Source of the DNA: Bacteroidota bacterium | GTDB taxonomy: Bacteria > Bacteroidota > Bacteroidia > 2-12-FULL-35-15 | Length of the DNA: 64,000 nucleotides | Assembly (NCBI GenBank): GCA_017303895.1 | Contig: JAFLBF010000001.1 | Span: 248,001 to 312,000, forward strand | Direction of reading: 5' to 3' | In this document: positions 26,347 to 33,136 of the stretch, piece by piece | Position numbering within the stretch: the stretch's first letter is position 1 | Layout of the letters: each line of letters opens with the position of its first letter | The notes under the pieces: generated by a model | Databases searched by the model: none | The model's input: only the letters and a program-made list of their open reading frames with translations | What the model was told of the DNA's origin: nothing | Program-made: the position numbers and the translations under genes

Positions 26347-26913
26347 TTATTTGTTATTAAAATTCGTCATGGTCAGCTGCAAACCAATGGTTGCAAACCC
26401 TTTTATCATATCGGTTGCCAGCTTAATTCTTGGCTCCAGCGCTTTCTCTTCTTCTGCAGTCCATTTTCCCAGCACATAATCCACTTGCTTTCCTTTACTG
26501 AATTCAGAGCCCACTCCAAATCTTAAGCGGGCATATTCAACACTGTTTAATGTTTCCTGAATATTCTTTAATCCGTTGTGCCCACCATCACTTCCTTTTC
26601 CTTTCATACGTAATGTACCAAAAGGAAGTGCAATATCATCGGTAATCACCAGTAAGTTCTCTTTACTGATCTTTTCTGCCTGTAGCCAGTAATTGATCGC
26701 TTTACCACTTAAATTCATATAAGTAGATGGCTTAATAAGCACCAAAATTCTTCCTTTAAATTTCAGTTCTGTAACAACAGCCAGTCTATCGTTCGTAAAC
26801 TTCAGATCATGCTCTTTTGCTAAAGCATCCAATACCTTAAAACCAATATTGTGACGGGTATTATCATATTCGTCACCAATATTTCCTAAACCGGCTATTA
26901 AAAACTTGCTCAT
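26347..26913 (-). CDS. pth: Peptidyl-tRNA hydrolase
   Basis: 188 residues, the usual length. FLIAGLGNIGDEYDNTRHNIG contains the catalytic His region (NTRHNIGF), KPSTYMNLSGKAI and DIALPFGTLRMKGKGSDGGH are the other conserved blocks. The enzyme frees tRNA from prematurely released peptidyl-tRNA. It follows rplY with a terminator between them, an order common in bacteria. Confidence 0.96.
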   Translation of the reverse strand: MSKFLIAGLGNIGDEYDNTRHNIGFKVLDALAKEHDLKFTNDRLAVVTELKFKGRILVLIKPSTYMNLSGKAINYWLQAEKISKENLLVITDDIALPFGTLRMKGKGSDGGHNGLKNIQETLNSVEYARLRFGVGSEFSKGKQVDYVLGKWTAEEEKALEPRIKLATDMIKGFATIGLQLTMTNFNNK

Positions 26914-26931
26914 TTCCTTACAAAAATAAAA

Positions 26932-26963
26932 AAAGTTGATAGAAGCGAGGTTCTATCAACTTT
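26932..26963 (-). terminator. Intrinsic terminator downstream of rplY
   Basis: Perfect 13-bp stem AAAGTTGATAGAA / TTCTATCAACTTT with a 6-nt loop, followed on the minus strand by TTTTATTTTTG. Lies between rplY and pth, so pth is likely expressed from its own promoter or by read-through. Confidence 0.8.
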
Positions 26964-26984
26964 AAATAATGATCAATTAATTGA

Positions 26985-27602
26985 TTATTTTTTAGCTGGA
27001 GCAGCAGCACCTTTAGCAGGAGCAGCAGCAGCGGCAGCAGCAGTTGCTTCAGCAGCAGCAGCACGTGTTGTTTGAACACCTACCACAGTTACGTTAGCAG
27101 CATTCAACATAGTTAAACCATCAATTTTAATATCTCCAACACGAACACCTTGACCGATTTCTAATGAATCGATAGCGATATCAATAGTGTCAGGCATTTT
27201 TTCTACTAAACCTTTTACTTTTAATGTTTTTAACTTTTTCACCAATTTACCACCCGCTCTAACTCCAGGAGAAACACCTGTTGTTTTTACAGGAATGTTC
27301 ATTACAACTGGCTTTCCTGCAACTATTTCTAAAAAGTCAACATGCAATAATTCATCGTTTACACGGTGAAATTGTGCTTCTTGCATGATCGCATTGAATT
27401 TTTTACCTGCAATATCCAACTCCACAGTGTGTACATGTGGTGTATAGATCAAATTTTTAAAGTCTGCTGCTAATACAGAAAAGTGAACTTGTTCTTTTCC
27501 TCCGTAAAGCACACATGGAACTTGCTTTGCATTTCTCAAAGCCGTTGCATCTTTTTTCCCTACGTTCGCACGTGGCGAACCGCTAATAGATACTGATTTC
27601 AT
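26985..27602 (-). CDS. rplY: 50S ribosomal protein L25, long (Ctc) form
   Basis: 205 residues. The N-terminal 5S-rRNA-binding beta-barrel starts with SGSPRANVGKKDATALRNAK and VPCVLYGG. The C-terminal Ctc/TL5 domain follows (VSPGVRAGGKLVKKLKTLKV, MPDTIDIAIDSLEIGQGVRV). The last 35 residues are a low-complexity Ala/Pro/Lys tail encoded by a run of GCA/GCT-type codons, probably disordered. The gene follows prs, a pairing frequent in bacteria. Confidence 0.95.
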   Translation of the reverse strand: MKSVSISGSPRANVGKKDATALRNAKQVPCVLYGGKEQVHFSVLAADFKNLIYTPHVHTVELDIAGKKFNAIMQEAQFHRVNDELLHVDFLEIVAGKPVVMNIPVKTTGVSPGVRAGGKLVKKLKTLKVKGLVEKMPDTIDIAIDSLEIGQGVRVGDIKIDGLTMLNAANVTVVGVQTTRAAAAEATAAAAAAAPAKGAAAPAKK

Positions 27603-27672
27603 TTATTTTATTTTTTACTTGATTGCTGCGCCTACAACCAAATTTTTATAATTAACTGGCGCAATATCTTAT

Positions 27673-28608
27673 TTACGAAACAATAAAGTTAGAACTGATC
27701 GATTCGTAGTTATGTACACTGTGTAATACTTTTGCAAACAGATCAGCTACTGAAAGCACCTTGATCTTGCTCGACTCTTGCTTCAATGGAATAGTGTCTG
27801 TCACAACCAATTCCGTGATCTTTGATTTCTCAATATTCTCGTATGCTTTACCGGATAAAACAGCGTGTGTACAGAAAGCACGAACACTCTTTGCTCCTCT
27901 GTCCATCATCATATCAGCTGCTTTTGTAAGTGTACCACCTGTATCGATCAAGTCATCCACTAATACAATATCTCTTCCCTCTACATCACCAATAACGGTC
28001 ATACTCTCAATCACATTTGCCTTTGCTCTTTGTTTGTAGCAGATCACAACATCTGATTTTAAGTATTTTGCATAGGCATTGGCACGCTTAGCGCCACCCA
28101 TATCAGGAGCTGCCATTGTTAAATTAGGCAAATTCAACTCTTGAATATAAGGCAAGAAAATAGAAGAAGCATATAAATGATCCACAGGGAAATCAAAGAA
28201 TCCCTGAATTTGATCGGCATGAAGATCCATGGTAATGATGCGTGTTGCGCCTGCAGCCGATAATAGATTCGCCACCATTTTAGCACCAATAGCTACACGT
28301 GGCTGGTCTTTTCTGTCCTGACGGGCAAAACCAAAATAAGGCATTACAGCAATAATACGGTTAGCCGAAGCACGTTTAGCCGCATCGATCATCATCAAAA
28401 GTTCAAATAAATTATCGGTTGGAGGAAATGTAGACTGAATAATGAACACATCCGTACCACGTACCGTTTCTTCGAAAGAAGTTTGAAACTCCCCATCGCT
28501 AAAGCGAAGCAAAGATACTTTACCTAGATCTTGCCCATATTTTTGAGCAATTCCATCCGCTAAATAACGGGAAGCAGAACCTGAAAATAATTTTACTTTA
28601 TGATGCAT
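27673..28608 (-). CDS. prs: Ribose-phosphate pyrophosphokinase
   Basis: 311 residues. FSDGEFQTSFEETVRGTDVF, MPYFGFARQDRKDQPRVAIG, the divalent-cation/PRPP region ITMDLHADQIQGFFDFPVDH and the PRPP-binding loop VLVDDLIDTGGTLTKAADMM are diagnostic. The enzyme makes PRPP from ribose 5-phosphate and ATP for nucleotide, His and Trp synthesis. It heads a likely prs-rplY transcript from a consensus promoter at 28628-28658. Confidence 0.97.
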   Translation of the reverse strand: MHHKVKLFSGSASRYLADGIAQKYGQDLGKVSLLRFSDGEFQTSFEETVRGTDVFIIQSTFPPTDNLFELLMMIDAAKRASANRIIAVMPYFGFARQDRKDQPRVAIGAKMVANLLSAAGATRIITMDLHADQIQGFFDFPVDHLYASSIFLPYIQELNLPNLTMAAPDMGGAKRANAYAKYLKSDVVICYKQRAKANVIESMTVIGDVEGRDIVLVDDLIDTGGTLTKAADMMMDRGAKSVRAFCTHAVLSGKAYENIEKSKITELVVTDTIPLKQESSKIKVLSVADLFAKVLHSVHNYESISSNFIVS

Positions 28609-28627
28609 GGCCTTTTTATAAGGGAGG

Positions 28628-28658
28628 CAAATTTAGTCAATTTTAGGGTTCTGGCAAA
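28628..28658 (-). promoter_or_regulatory. Consensus promoter of prs
   Basis: On the minus strand TTTG (28655-28658), a 19-bp spacer, and TAAATTTG (28628-28635). Both elements and spacing match the Bacteroidota housekeeping promoter. Distance to the prs ATG is 20 bp. Confidence 0.65.
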
Positions 28659-28686
28659 GATTTTTCACGATTTTTAGGTAGATTTT

Positions 28687-28717
28687 TTTGCTAATCCAAA
28701 ACAAATGAATAGTTTTG
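28687..28717 (+). promoter_or_regulatory. Consensus promoter ahead of tRNA-Leu remnant and GIY-YIG gene
   Basis: TTTG (28687-28690), a 19-bp spacer, and TAGTTTTG (28710-28717). Transcription would begin near 28724, about 17 nt before the tRNA-Leu 5' fragment. This spacing suits an original tRNA promoter now separated from the intact tRNA by about 300 bp. Confidence 0.6.
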
Positions 28718-28741
28718 CATCCCGCATTCGAAAATATCATT

Positions 28742-28789
28742 GCCCGGATGGCGGACCTGCCTGCCGGCAGGCAGGATTGGTAGGGGCGT
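28742..28789 (+). pseudogene. Truncated tRNA-Leu 5' fragment interrupted by palindrome
   Basis: GCCCGGATGGCGGA (28742-28755) is identical to the first 14 bases of the intact tRNA-Leu at 29041. After a 20-bp palindrome, ATTGGTAG (28776-28783) resumes at exactly the next tRNA base, then similarity fades (GGGCG against ACGCG). The fragment covers the acceptor 5' strand and D arm only, so it cannot make a tRNA. Confidence 0.75.
28756..28775. repeat. 20-bp perfect palindrome inserted in tRNA fragment
   Basis: CCTGCCTGCCGGCAGGCAGG is a perfect 10+10 palindrome, very GC-rich against an AT-rich background. It sits precisely between GCGGA and ATTGG, which are contiguous in the intact tRNA-Leu, with no target duplication. 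I recall ACRQAG/PAGRQAG-like strings in conceptual translations from uncultured Bacteroidota, suggesting a dispersed palindromic repeat; I cannot confirm this here. Confidence 0.75.
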
Positions 28790-28797
28790 TTGAAATA

Positions 28798-29034
28798 ATG
28801 ATCATTGTATACGCAATTTCAAGTCTTACAAAAAACTACATTTATGTAGGAATGACAAACGACTTGACAAGAAGGTTACAAGAACACAATTCGGGGCAGA
28901 ATCAATCAACAAAGGCCTACAAACCTTTTAAATTGATTTATAAGGAAGAAAGTGAAGATCGAATTACTGCCCGAAAAAGAGAGAAGTATTTAAAATCAGG
29001 AATTGGCAAAGAATTTCTGAAAGAGTTAAAATAA
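28798..29034 (+). CDS. GIY-YIG single-domain nuclease
   Basis: 78 residues from ATG at 28798 (MIIVYAISSLTKNYIYVGMT). A longer reading from 28705 would run through the tRNA fragment and palindrome and is rejected. It has the GIY-YIG core (VYAI and YIYVGMT), the catalytic Arg helix NDLTRRLQEHN, and the Lys/Glu-rich end YKEESEDRITARKREKYLKS. This is the COG2827/URI-type family related to the UvrC N-domain and homing endonucleases. It ends 6 nt before the intact tRNA-Leu and is preceded by a partial copy of the same tRNA, so it may be a mobile or homing-like cassette. A DNA-repair role cannot be excluded. Confidence 0.85.
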   Translation: MIIVYAISSLTKNYIYVGMTNDLTRRLQEHNSGQNQSTKAYKPFKLIYKEESEDRITARKREKYLKSGIGKEFLKELK

Positions 29035-29040
29035 ATTCCT

Positions 29041-29120
29041 GCCCGGATGGCGGAATTGGTAGACGCGCTGGTCTCAAACACCTGTGGGAAACCGTGCCGG
29101 TTCGACTCCGGCTCCGGGTA
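29041..29120 (+). tRNA. tRNA-Leu(CAA)
   Basis: 80 nt. The acceptor GCCCGGA (29041-29047) pairs with TCCGGGT (29113-29119), closing with G-U; discriminator A at 29120; CCA is not encoded. The D stem is GCG/CGC with AATTGGTAGA in the loop. The anticodon loop CTCAAAC (29073-29079) gives anticodon CAA for UUG codons. The anticodon stem CTGGT/ACCTG has one U-U mismatch. A short class II variable arm (GG-GAAA-CC) precedes the T arm GCCGG TTCGACT CCGGC. The variable arm is shorter than usual for Leu. Confidence 0.93.
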
Positions 29121-29130
29121 CAAAAATTAA

Positions 29131-29155
29131 AAAACCTCTGAAAATCAGAGGTTTT
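29131..29155 (+). terminator. Intrinsic terminator after tRNA-Leu
   Basis: AAAACCTCTGA / TCAGAGGTTTT form an 11-bp stem with an AAA loop followed by further T residues. It ends the GIY-YIG/tRNA-Leu transcript 10 nt after the tRNA. Confidence 0.85.
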
Positions 29156-29172
29156 TTTAATTTTAGGCCAAA

Positions 29173-29622
29173 ATGAATACTAAAAAAGCCATTATTATTT
29201 CTATTTTGGGAAGCATCATCTATCTGGTATTTGGATGGCTTTTTTTTGATTTACTGTTAGGAGAATACACAAACACTCATACAACCAATATCGAAGGGTT
29301 TAAAAAAAGCGAAGCGGAATTCAGCTTTTTGTTTCTCTACATTTCTTGTTTCGCATACTCCGTACTAATAACCTATATTCTTGTTTTTCTCACTAAAACT
29401 CAATGTCTGTTACAAGGATTTTTAAGAGCTTCAATAATTGGCGCTTTAATAGCCATCATGACTGATACTTATTGGTATGGTTCAAGTAACTTCTACAATA
29501 ACATAATAGTTATGATCATGGATATATTGGCTGCTGCAATTACAGTAGGAGTACTTGGATTATCCATCGTTTGGTTATATATGAAACTAAACAAACATCA
29601 TGAAGCCGGAACAAAGCAATAG
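29173..29622 (+). CDS. Small integral membrane protein of unknown function
   Basis: 149 residues with four hydrophobic helices (for example AIIISILGSIIYLVFGWLFF, LYISCFAYSVLITYILVFL and IIVMIMDILAAAITVGVLGL) and a charged C-terminal tail ending in HHEAGTKQ. The GWLFFDLLLGEY pattern after the first helix recalls DUF1761-type small membrane proteins, but I cannot assign a family. It follows the tRNA terminator, so it needs its own promoter, which is not obvious. Confidence 0.6.
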   Translation: MNTKKAIIISILGSIIYLVFGWLFFDLLLGEYTNTHTTNIEGFKKSEAEFSFLFLYISCFAYSVLITYILVFLTKTQCLLQGFLRASIIGALIAIMTDTYWYGSSNFYNNIIVMIMDILAAAITVGVLGLSIVWLYMKLNKHHEAGTKQ

Positions 29623-29748
29623 CATAAAGTCAGTTTCGAAAAGTAGAATATATCTTTGTTGACCAAGCAACTGCTCCCGGTGCCATTCAAAATTTTTTAT
29701 TCTGTAAATTTATAAAGGAGTAAATACTATCCTTATTTTTACTATTAA

Positions 29749-30582
29749 ATGAAAAAAACTTTGATCGTTCAGGGAGGTGGATTTCGTACCGGATTCAGTT
29801 CCGGTGTACTGGATGCATTCATGCAAAAACAGTACGATCCGTTTAACCTTTATATCGCTGTTTCGGGGGGAGCCATTGCTACATCTTACTATATCGCCAA
29901 CCAACCCAAACACTGTTTTAATGCGATCTGCTTTCTTTCCGAAAAAGGCAAATTCGTTAACTACTCGAAGTTTTTCAAATTTCAGCCCGTGATGGATGTA
30001 GATGTTTTTTATGATATCTCCGACAGGTATTTTCCTTTCGATAGAAAAACCGCTGAAGCAAATTTGGAACAAAAACAGTTTGCTATTGTGATGACCGATA
30101 AAACAAACGGCCAGGCTTTTTATGGTGATCCACTAAAAAGCGGTTGGGAAGAAACCGTAATTGCCTCCTGCGCTCTTCCTTTCATTACAAAAGGGAAACA
30201 TACTATTAATGGGGTCGATTATATGGATGGCGCCTGGGGAGATCCATTACCGGTTGAATGGGCTGTAAAAAATGGCGCTAGGGATATCACCATAATCCGG
30301 ACAGCACCGGCCAATCAAAAGATGAAAAAATCCTGGATCGATTATTTAGGGGAAACATATTACAGAAAAAATGAAAAGATCAGAAAAGCATTTACTGAAA
30401 ATCATCTGGTCTATAATAGAAGTATCGACTTTATCAACAATCCACCCAAAGGTGTCATGATTAAACAAATTGCTCCTTTGGAGGAATTAAAAGCAGGATC
30501 ATATACCAACTCCATACAATTATTGGAAGAAGATTATTGGAACGGTTACAATAGCGGGATGAATTATCTTTCCGATCTATAG
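29749..30582 (+). CDS. Patatin-like phospholipase (YjjU/RssA type)
   Basis: 277 residues. The oxyanion loop QGGGFRTGFSSGVLDAF, nucleophile elbow AVSGGAIA (Ser39) and the Asp of the dyad in MDGAW (Asp160) define the patatin fold. The elbow has Ala where the usual GxSxG has its first Gly. No signal peptide, so it is probably cytoplasmic, acting on phospholipids or lysophospholipids. It is convergent with the 2H phosphoesterase gene. Confidence 0.85.
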   Translation: MKKTLIVQGGGFRTGFSSGVLDAFMQKQYDPFNLYIAVSGGAIATSYYIANQPKHCFNAICFLSEKGKFVNYSKFFKFQPVMDVDVFYDISDRYFPFDRKTAEANLEQKQFAIVMTDKTNGQAFYGDPLKSGWEETVIASCALPFITKGKHTINGVDYMDGAWGDPLPVEWAVKNGARDITIIRTAPANQKMKKSWIDYLGETYYRKNEKIRKAFTENHLVYNRSIDFINNPPKGVMIKQIAPLEELKAGSYTNSIQLLEEDYWNGYNSGMNYLSDL

Positions 30583-30586
30583 AACA

Positions 30587-31201
30587 TTACACATCTTGCA
30601 ATTGTATCTGCCGGCAAACCTTATAAGCACTCGTTGTTTTTCCCTCTACACTTCGCTCTAAGATCGTAAGATTCGTACACTTAAACTTTGCTTTAAACTC
30701 ATGCTGCCCGATGAATTCATTGATCTTTGGTAATGCTTCTCTGGGAAGTGTCCGAGCAACTGTTAAATGCGGTTCATAATTCCGTTCATTTATACGAAAA
30801 AAATGTGTGATCATTTTGTGCAACAAAATAAATGGCTTTGGATCATCAATTTTAATGTAAAGTGTGTTAGAGATCTGCCCATGCATAAAATTTTCGAAGC
30901 CATTCAAACTTACCGCAAAACGCGGAACTTTTGAAAACAACAACTGAAATTTATCCCAAAAATCATTGTCCAACTGTTCAGCCATTGCAAAGCCGGTGAT
31001 GGAGATATGAGGTGTGGAACGAAGGTTATAAGCACTGATCGGCACAAGACCGTTCAACGTTTGTTTCATCTCCAACACTTTCTGTTTAATTTCTTCTGAA
31101 GGGGAAACAACAATCAAATATTGAAATTTGCTTCCCTTCTTTTGTTCTGAAGGGGCTTCAATCTCAAAAAGGGATAATTGTGCTTTGTCTTTGCTTTTCA
31201 T
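30587..31201 (-). CDS. 2'-5' RNA ligase/2H phosphoesterase family protein
   Basis: 204 residues. Two HxT/S motifs spaced about 75 residues apart, STPHISITGF and YEPHLTVARTL, are the hallmark of the LigT/2H superfamily. These proteins hydrolyse cyclic phosphodiesters or join 2'-5' RNA ends; the physiological substrate is usually unknown. The N-terminal 25 residues are charged and probably disordered. It lies 18 nt after the homoserine dehydrogenase gene and may be co-transcribed. Confidence 0.85.
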   Translation of the reverse strand: MKSKDKAQLSLFEIEAPSEQKKGSKFQYLIVVSPSEEIKQKVLEMKQTLNGLVPISAYNLRSTPHISITGFAMAEQLDNDFWDKFQLLFSKVPRFAVSLNGFENFMHGQISNTLYIKIDDPKPFILLHKMITHFFRINERNYEPHLTVARTLPREALPKINEFIGQHEFKAKFKCTNLTILERSVEGKTTSAYKVCRQIQLQDV

Positions 31202-31219
31202 TCATTGCAAAATAAACAA

Positions 31220-32425
31220 TTAAATGGCACAAATAAACAGCTTATTATCTCTTTTATTATAGATGTTAAATAAGGAATTAAAGTTCACATTGGCTACAAT
31301 GAAATTGGTGCTGGCCGACTTATACTCTTCCTCTATATTCAATATTTCCAGATCATTCAACTGTGATTTATCCTGAAAGCGAATGTATAACTTGATCGGA
31401 AAATCGAACTCTACTTGTTTGATCCCATCCTCAATATTTGGATTGATCGTTAATGCCTTTTTCAGCTTTTTATAACCGTATTTATAATCATAGGTTAATG
31501 CCGAAATATCAGATAATACTGCACTTCCGGTAGGATGACTGCCGGCACCTTTGCCTACTAATGTTTGTTTACATGAGAAAGCACCTTCTACTTCCACAGC
31601 ATTGTACTCATACAGCACATTGTACAATTCACTTTCTTTCCCTACCAAATGAGGTAAAGCATAAACACGGTATTTATCACCCACTTTTTGTGATACCCCC
31701 AACATTTTTACTCGCAAACCTCTTTGTTTTGCATACAAAATATCATCGTAACTGATATTCTGAATTCCTGTATTGAAAATATCATCGGGGGCCAAGACGA
31801 TGCCAAATGCATGTATCGTCAATAAAGAAGTCTTGAACTTTGTATCAAAACCGGCCACATCCAGCCATGGATCGCTTTCTGCAAAACCATTTAACTGAGC
31901 ATCCTTCAATACATCCGTATAATCTTTGTTTTCCAACTCCATACGAGTAAGAATATAATTACAGGTTCCATTCAGAATTCCTTTCACACTGCTCAACAAT
32001 TCATTATCGTAATATTCTTCCAAATTTCTAATGATCGGAATACTTCCACCTGCCGATCCTTCATAGATCAAAGCCACATTATTCTTTAATTGAAGATCAT
32101 AAAGTTCTTTGAAATTTTCTGCCAACATTTTTTTATTTGCAGACACTACATTTACACCATTGTTCATCGCTTCTCTCACAATATCAAATGCTTCATTCGC
32201 ATTGTCGATCAATTCAACGATCACATTGTGTTTGCCTGTTTTCAAAATATCATTCTTATCGTATGTAAAATACGATGCATCGATCTTACGTTTTTTATTT
32301 TTGTCCTTCACACAAATACGATCAATATTTGCCTTTAATCCTTCTGAATGATTTAACACATCATACAAACCTTGTCCAACACAACCAAAGCCAAACAATC
32401 CAATTGAAATATCTTTATTTCCCAT
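31220..32425 (-). CDS. hom: Homoserine dehydrogenase
   Basis: 401 residues. NAD(P)-binding IGLFGFGCVGQGLYDVL, VVSANKKMLA, IYEGSAGGSIPIIRNL, ILNGTCNYILTRMELE and the catalytic AESDPWLDVAGFDTKFK are diagnostic. The enzyme converts aspartate semialdehyde to homoserine, the precursor of Met and Thr. After residue 320 a beta-rich segment may be a regulatory domain. It lies directly downstream of the sulfur-assimilation genes, linking sulfide supply to Met synthesis. A -7 element of its own is visible. Confidence 0.93.
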   Translation of the reverse strand: MGNKDISIGLFGFGCVGQGLYDVLNHSEGLKANIDRICVKDKNKKRKIDASYFTYDKNDILKTGKHNVIVELIDNANEAFDIVREAMNNGVNVVSANKKMLAENFKELYDLQLKNNVALIYEGSAGGSIPIIRNLEEYYDNELLSSVKGILNGTCNYILTRMELENKDYTDVLKDAQLNGFAESDPWLDVAGFDTKFKTSLLTIHAFGIVLAPDDIFNTGIQNISYDDILYAKQRGLRVKMLGVSQKVGDKYRVYALPHLVGKESELYNVLYEYNAVEVEGAFSCKQTLVGKGAGSHPTGSAVLSDISALTYDYKYGYKKLKKALTINPNIEDGIKQVEFDFPIKLYIRFQDKSQLNDLEILNIEEEYKSASTNFIVANVNFNSLFNIYNKRDNKLFICAI

Positions 32426-32439
32426 AATTTACTTTTTTG

Positions 32440-32447
32440 CAAAACTA
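32440..32447 (-). promoter_or_regulatory. Candidate -7 element of hom
   Basis: On the minus strand TAGTTTTG, 15 bp upstream of the hom ATG, in the 63-bp gap after cysH. The -33 element is unclear. Suggests hom can also be transcribed independently of the attenuated operon. Confidence 0.35.
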
Positions 32448-32488
32448 TTTTTAAAACTGTAACTATTTATTCTAATCTTTATTCATTC

Positions 32489-33136
32489 TTATAAATGCAA
32501 GCCGCATTCTGTCTTCGATTTATTGACCCAACGACCACTTCTACCCTTTCCTGCAACCGTACAATGAAAACAGCCTACTGAGTTAAAACCCGCTTTTAGC
32601 AAAGGATGTTCAGGCAATTGATGTTGTTTGATATAGTCGAATGCATCTTGTTCTTTTAAGTCGACCAAGGGATAAAACTTTAGCATTCCATCTTTTTGGT
32701 CAAATACTTTTAAACTTCCTCTGTACTTGTTTTGGGAAGACATTAAACCGGATACCCAAACTTGAAAATCGGGCTTGATCTTATCCAATGGCTCGACTTT
32801 ATTAATGGAACAACATAGGTCGGGATCCGAATTCCATGTTTTATCCTCTTGCGTAAACTTATTCTTCCACTCTTCGGGTTTAACGTCAATTACATTCAAT
32901 CCCAAGAGGGCTGTTAATTGTTGTTTATAGACCAATGTTTCATTGAAATGATAAGTAGTATCAAGAAAATGAACGGCCTGATCTTTATTAACCTTATGAA
33001 ATAGATGCAATAAAAAAGCAGCAGTCGTTCCAAAAGAAGATGTAAACAACACCCTTTCGAAATCCTTATATAATTCCTTTATCCGTTGTTCCGGACTTAA
33101 AGGAGCATATTTGCTATTTAAAACATCAATATTCAT
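32489..33136 (-). CDS. cysH: APS/PAPS reductase, iron-sulfur type
   Basis: 215 residues. Cys108-Cys109 (DLCCSINKVEPL) and Cys189-x2-Cys192 (GCFHC) form the CC-x79-CxxC motif that binds a 4Fe-4S cluster, which usually marks enzymes reducing adenylyl sulfate (APS) rather than PAPS. The catalytic Cys211 is in KTECGLH near the C-terminus. SSFGTTAAFLLHLF holds the nucleotide-binding loop. The product is sulfite, passed to the reductase in the same operon. Its start overlaps the previous stop by one base. Sulfate-activation genes are not in the window. Confidence 0.92.
   Translation of the reverse strand: MNIDVLNSKYAPLSPEQRIKELYKDFERVLFTSSFGTTAAFLLHLFHKVNKDQAVHFLDTTYHFNETLVYKQQLTALLGLNVIDVKPEEWKNKFTQEDKTWNSDPDLCCSINKVEPLDKIKPDFQVWVSGLMSSQNKYRGSLKVFDQKDGMLKFYPLVDLKEQDAFDYIKQHQLPEHPLLKAGFNSVGCFHCTVAGKGRSGRWVNKSKTECGLHL

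Noticed and set aside
27000-27060. GCA-rich tract as a microsatellite
   Set aside because: It is in frame and encodes the Ala-rich tail of L25, a usual feature of long-form L25; noted as low complexity only.
28705-28797. N-terminal extension of the GIY-YIG protein
   Set aside because: It would be translated from the tRNA fragment and the palindrome; family similarity starts at the ATG at 28798.
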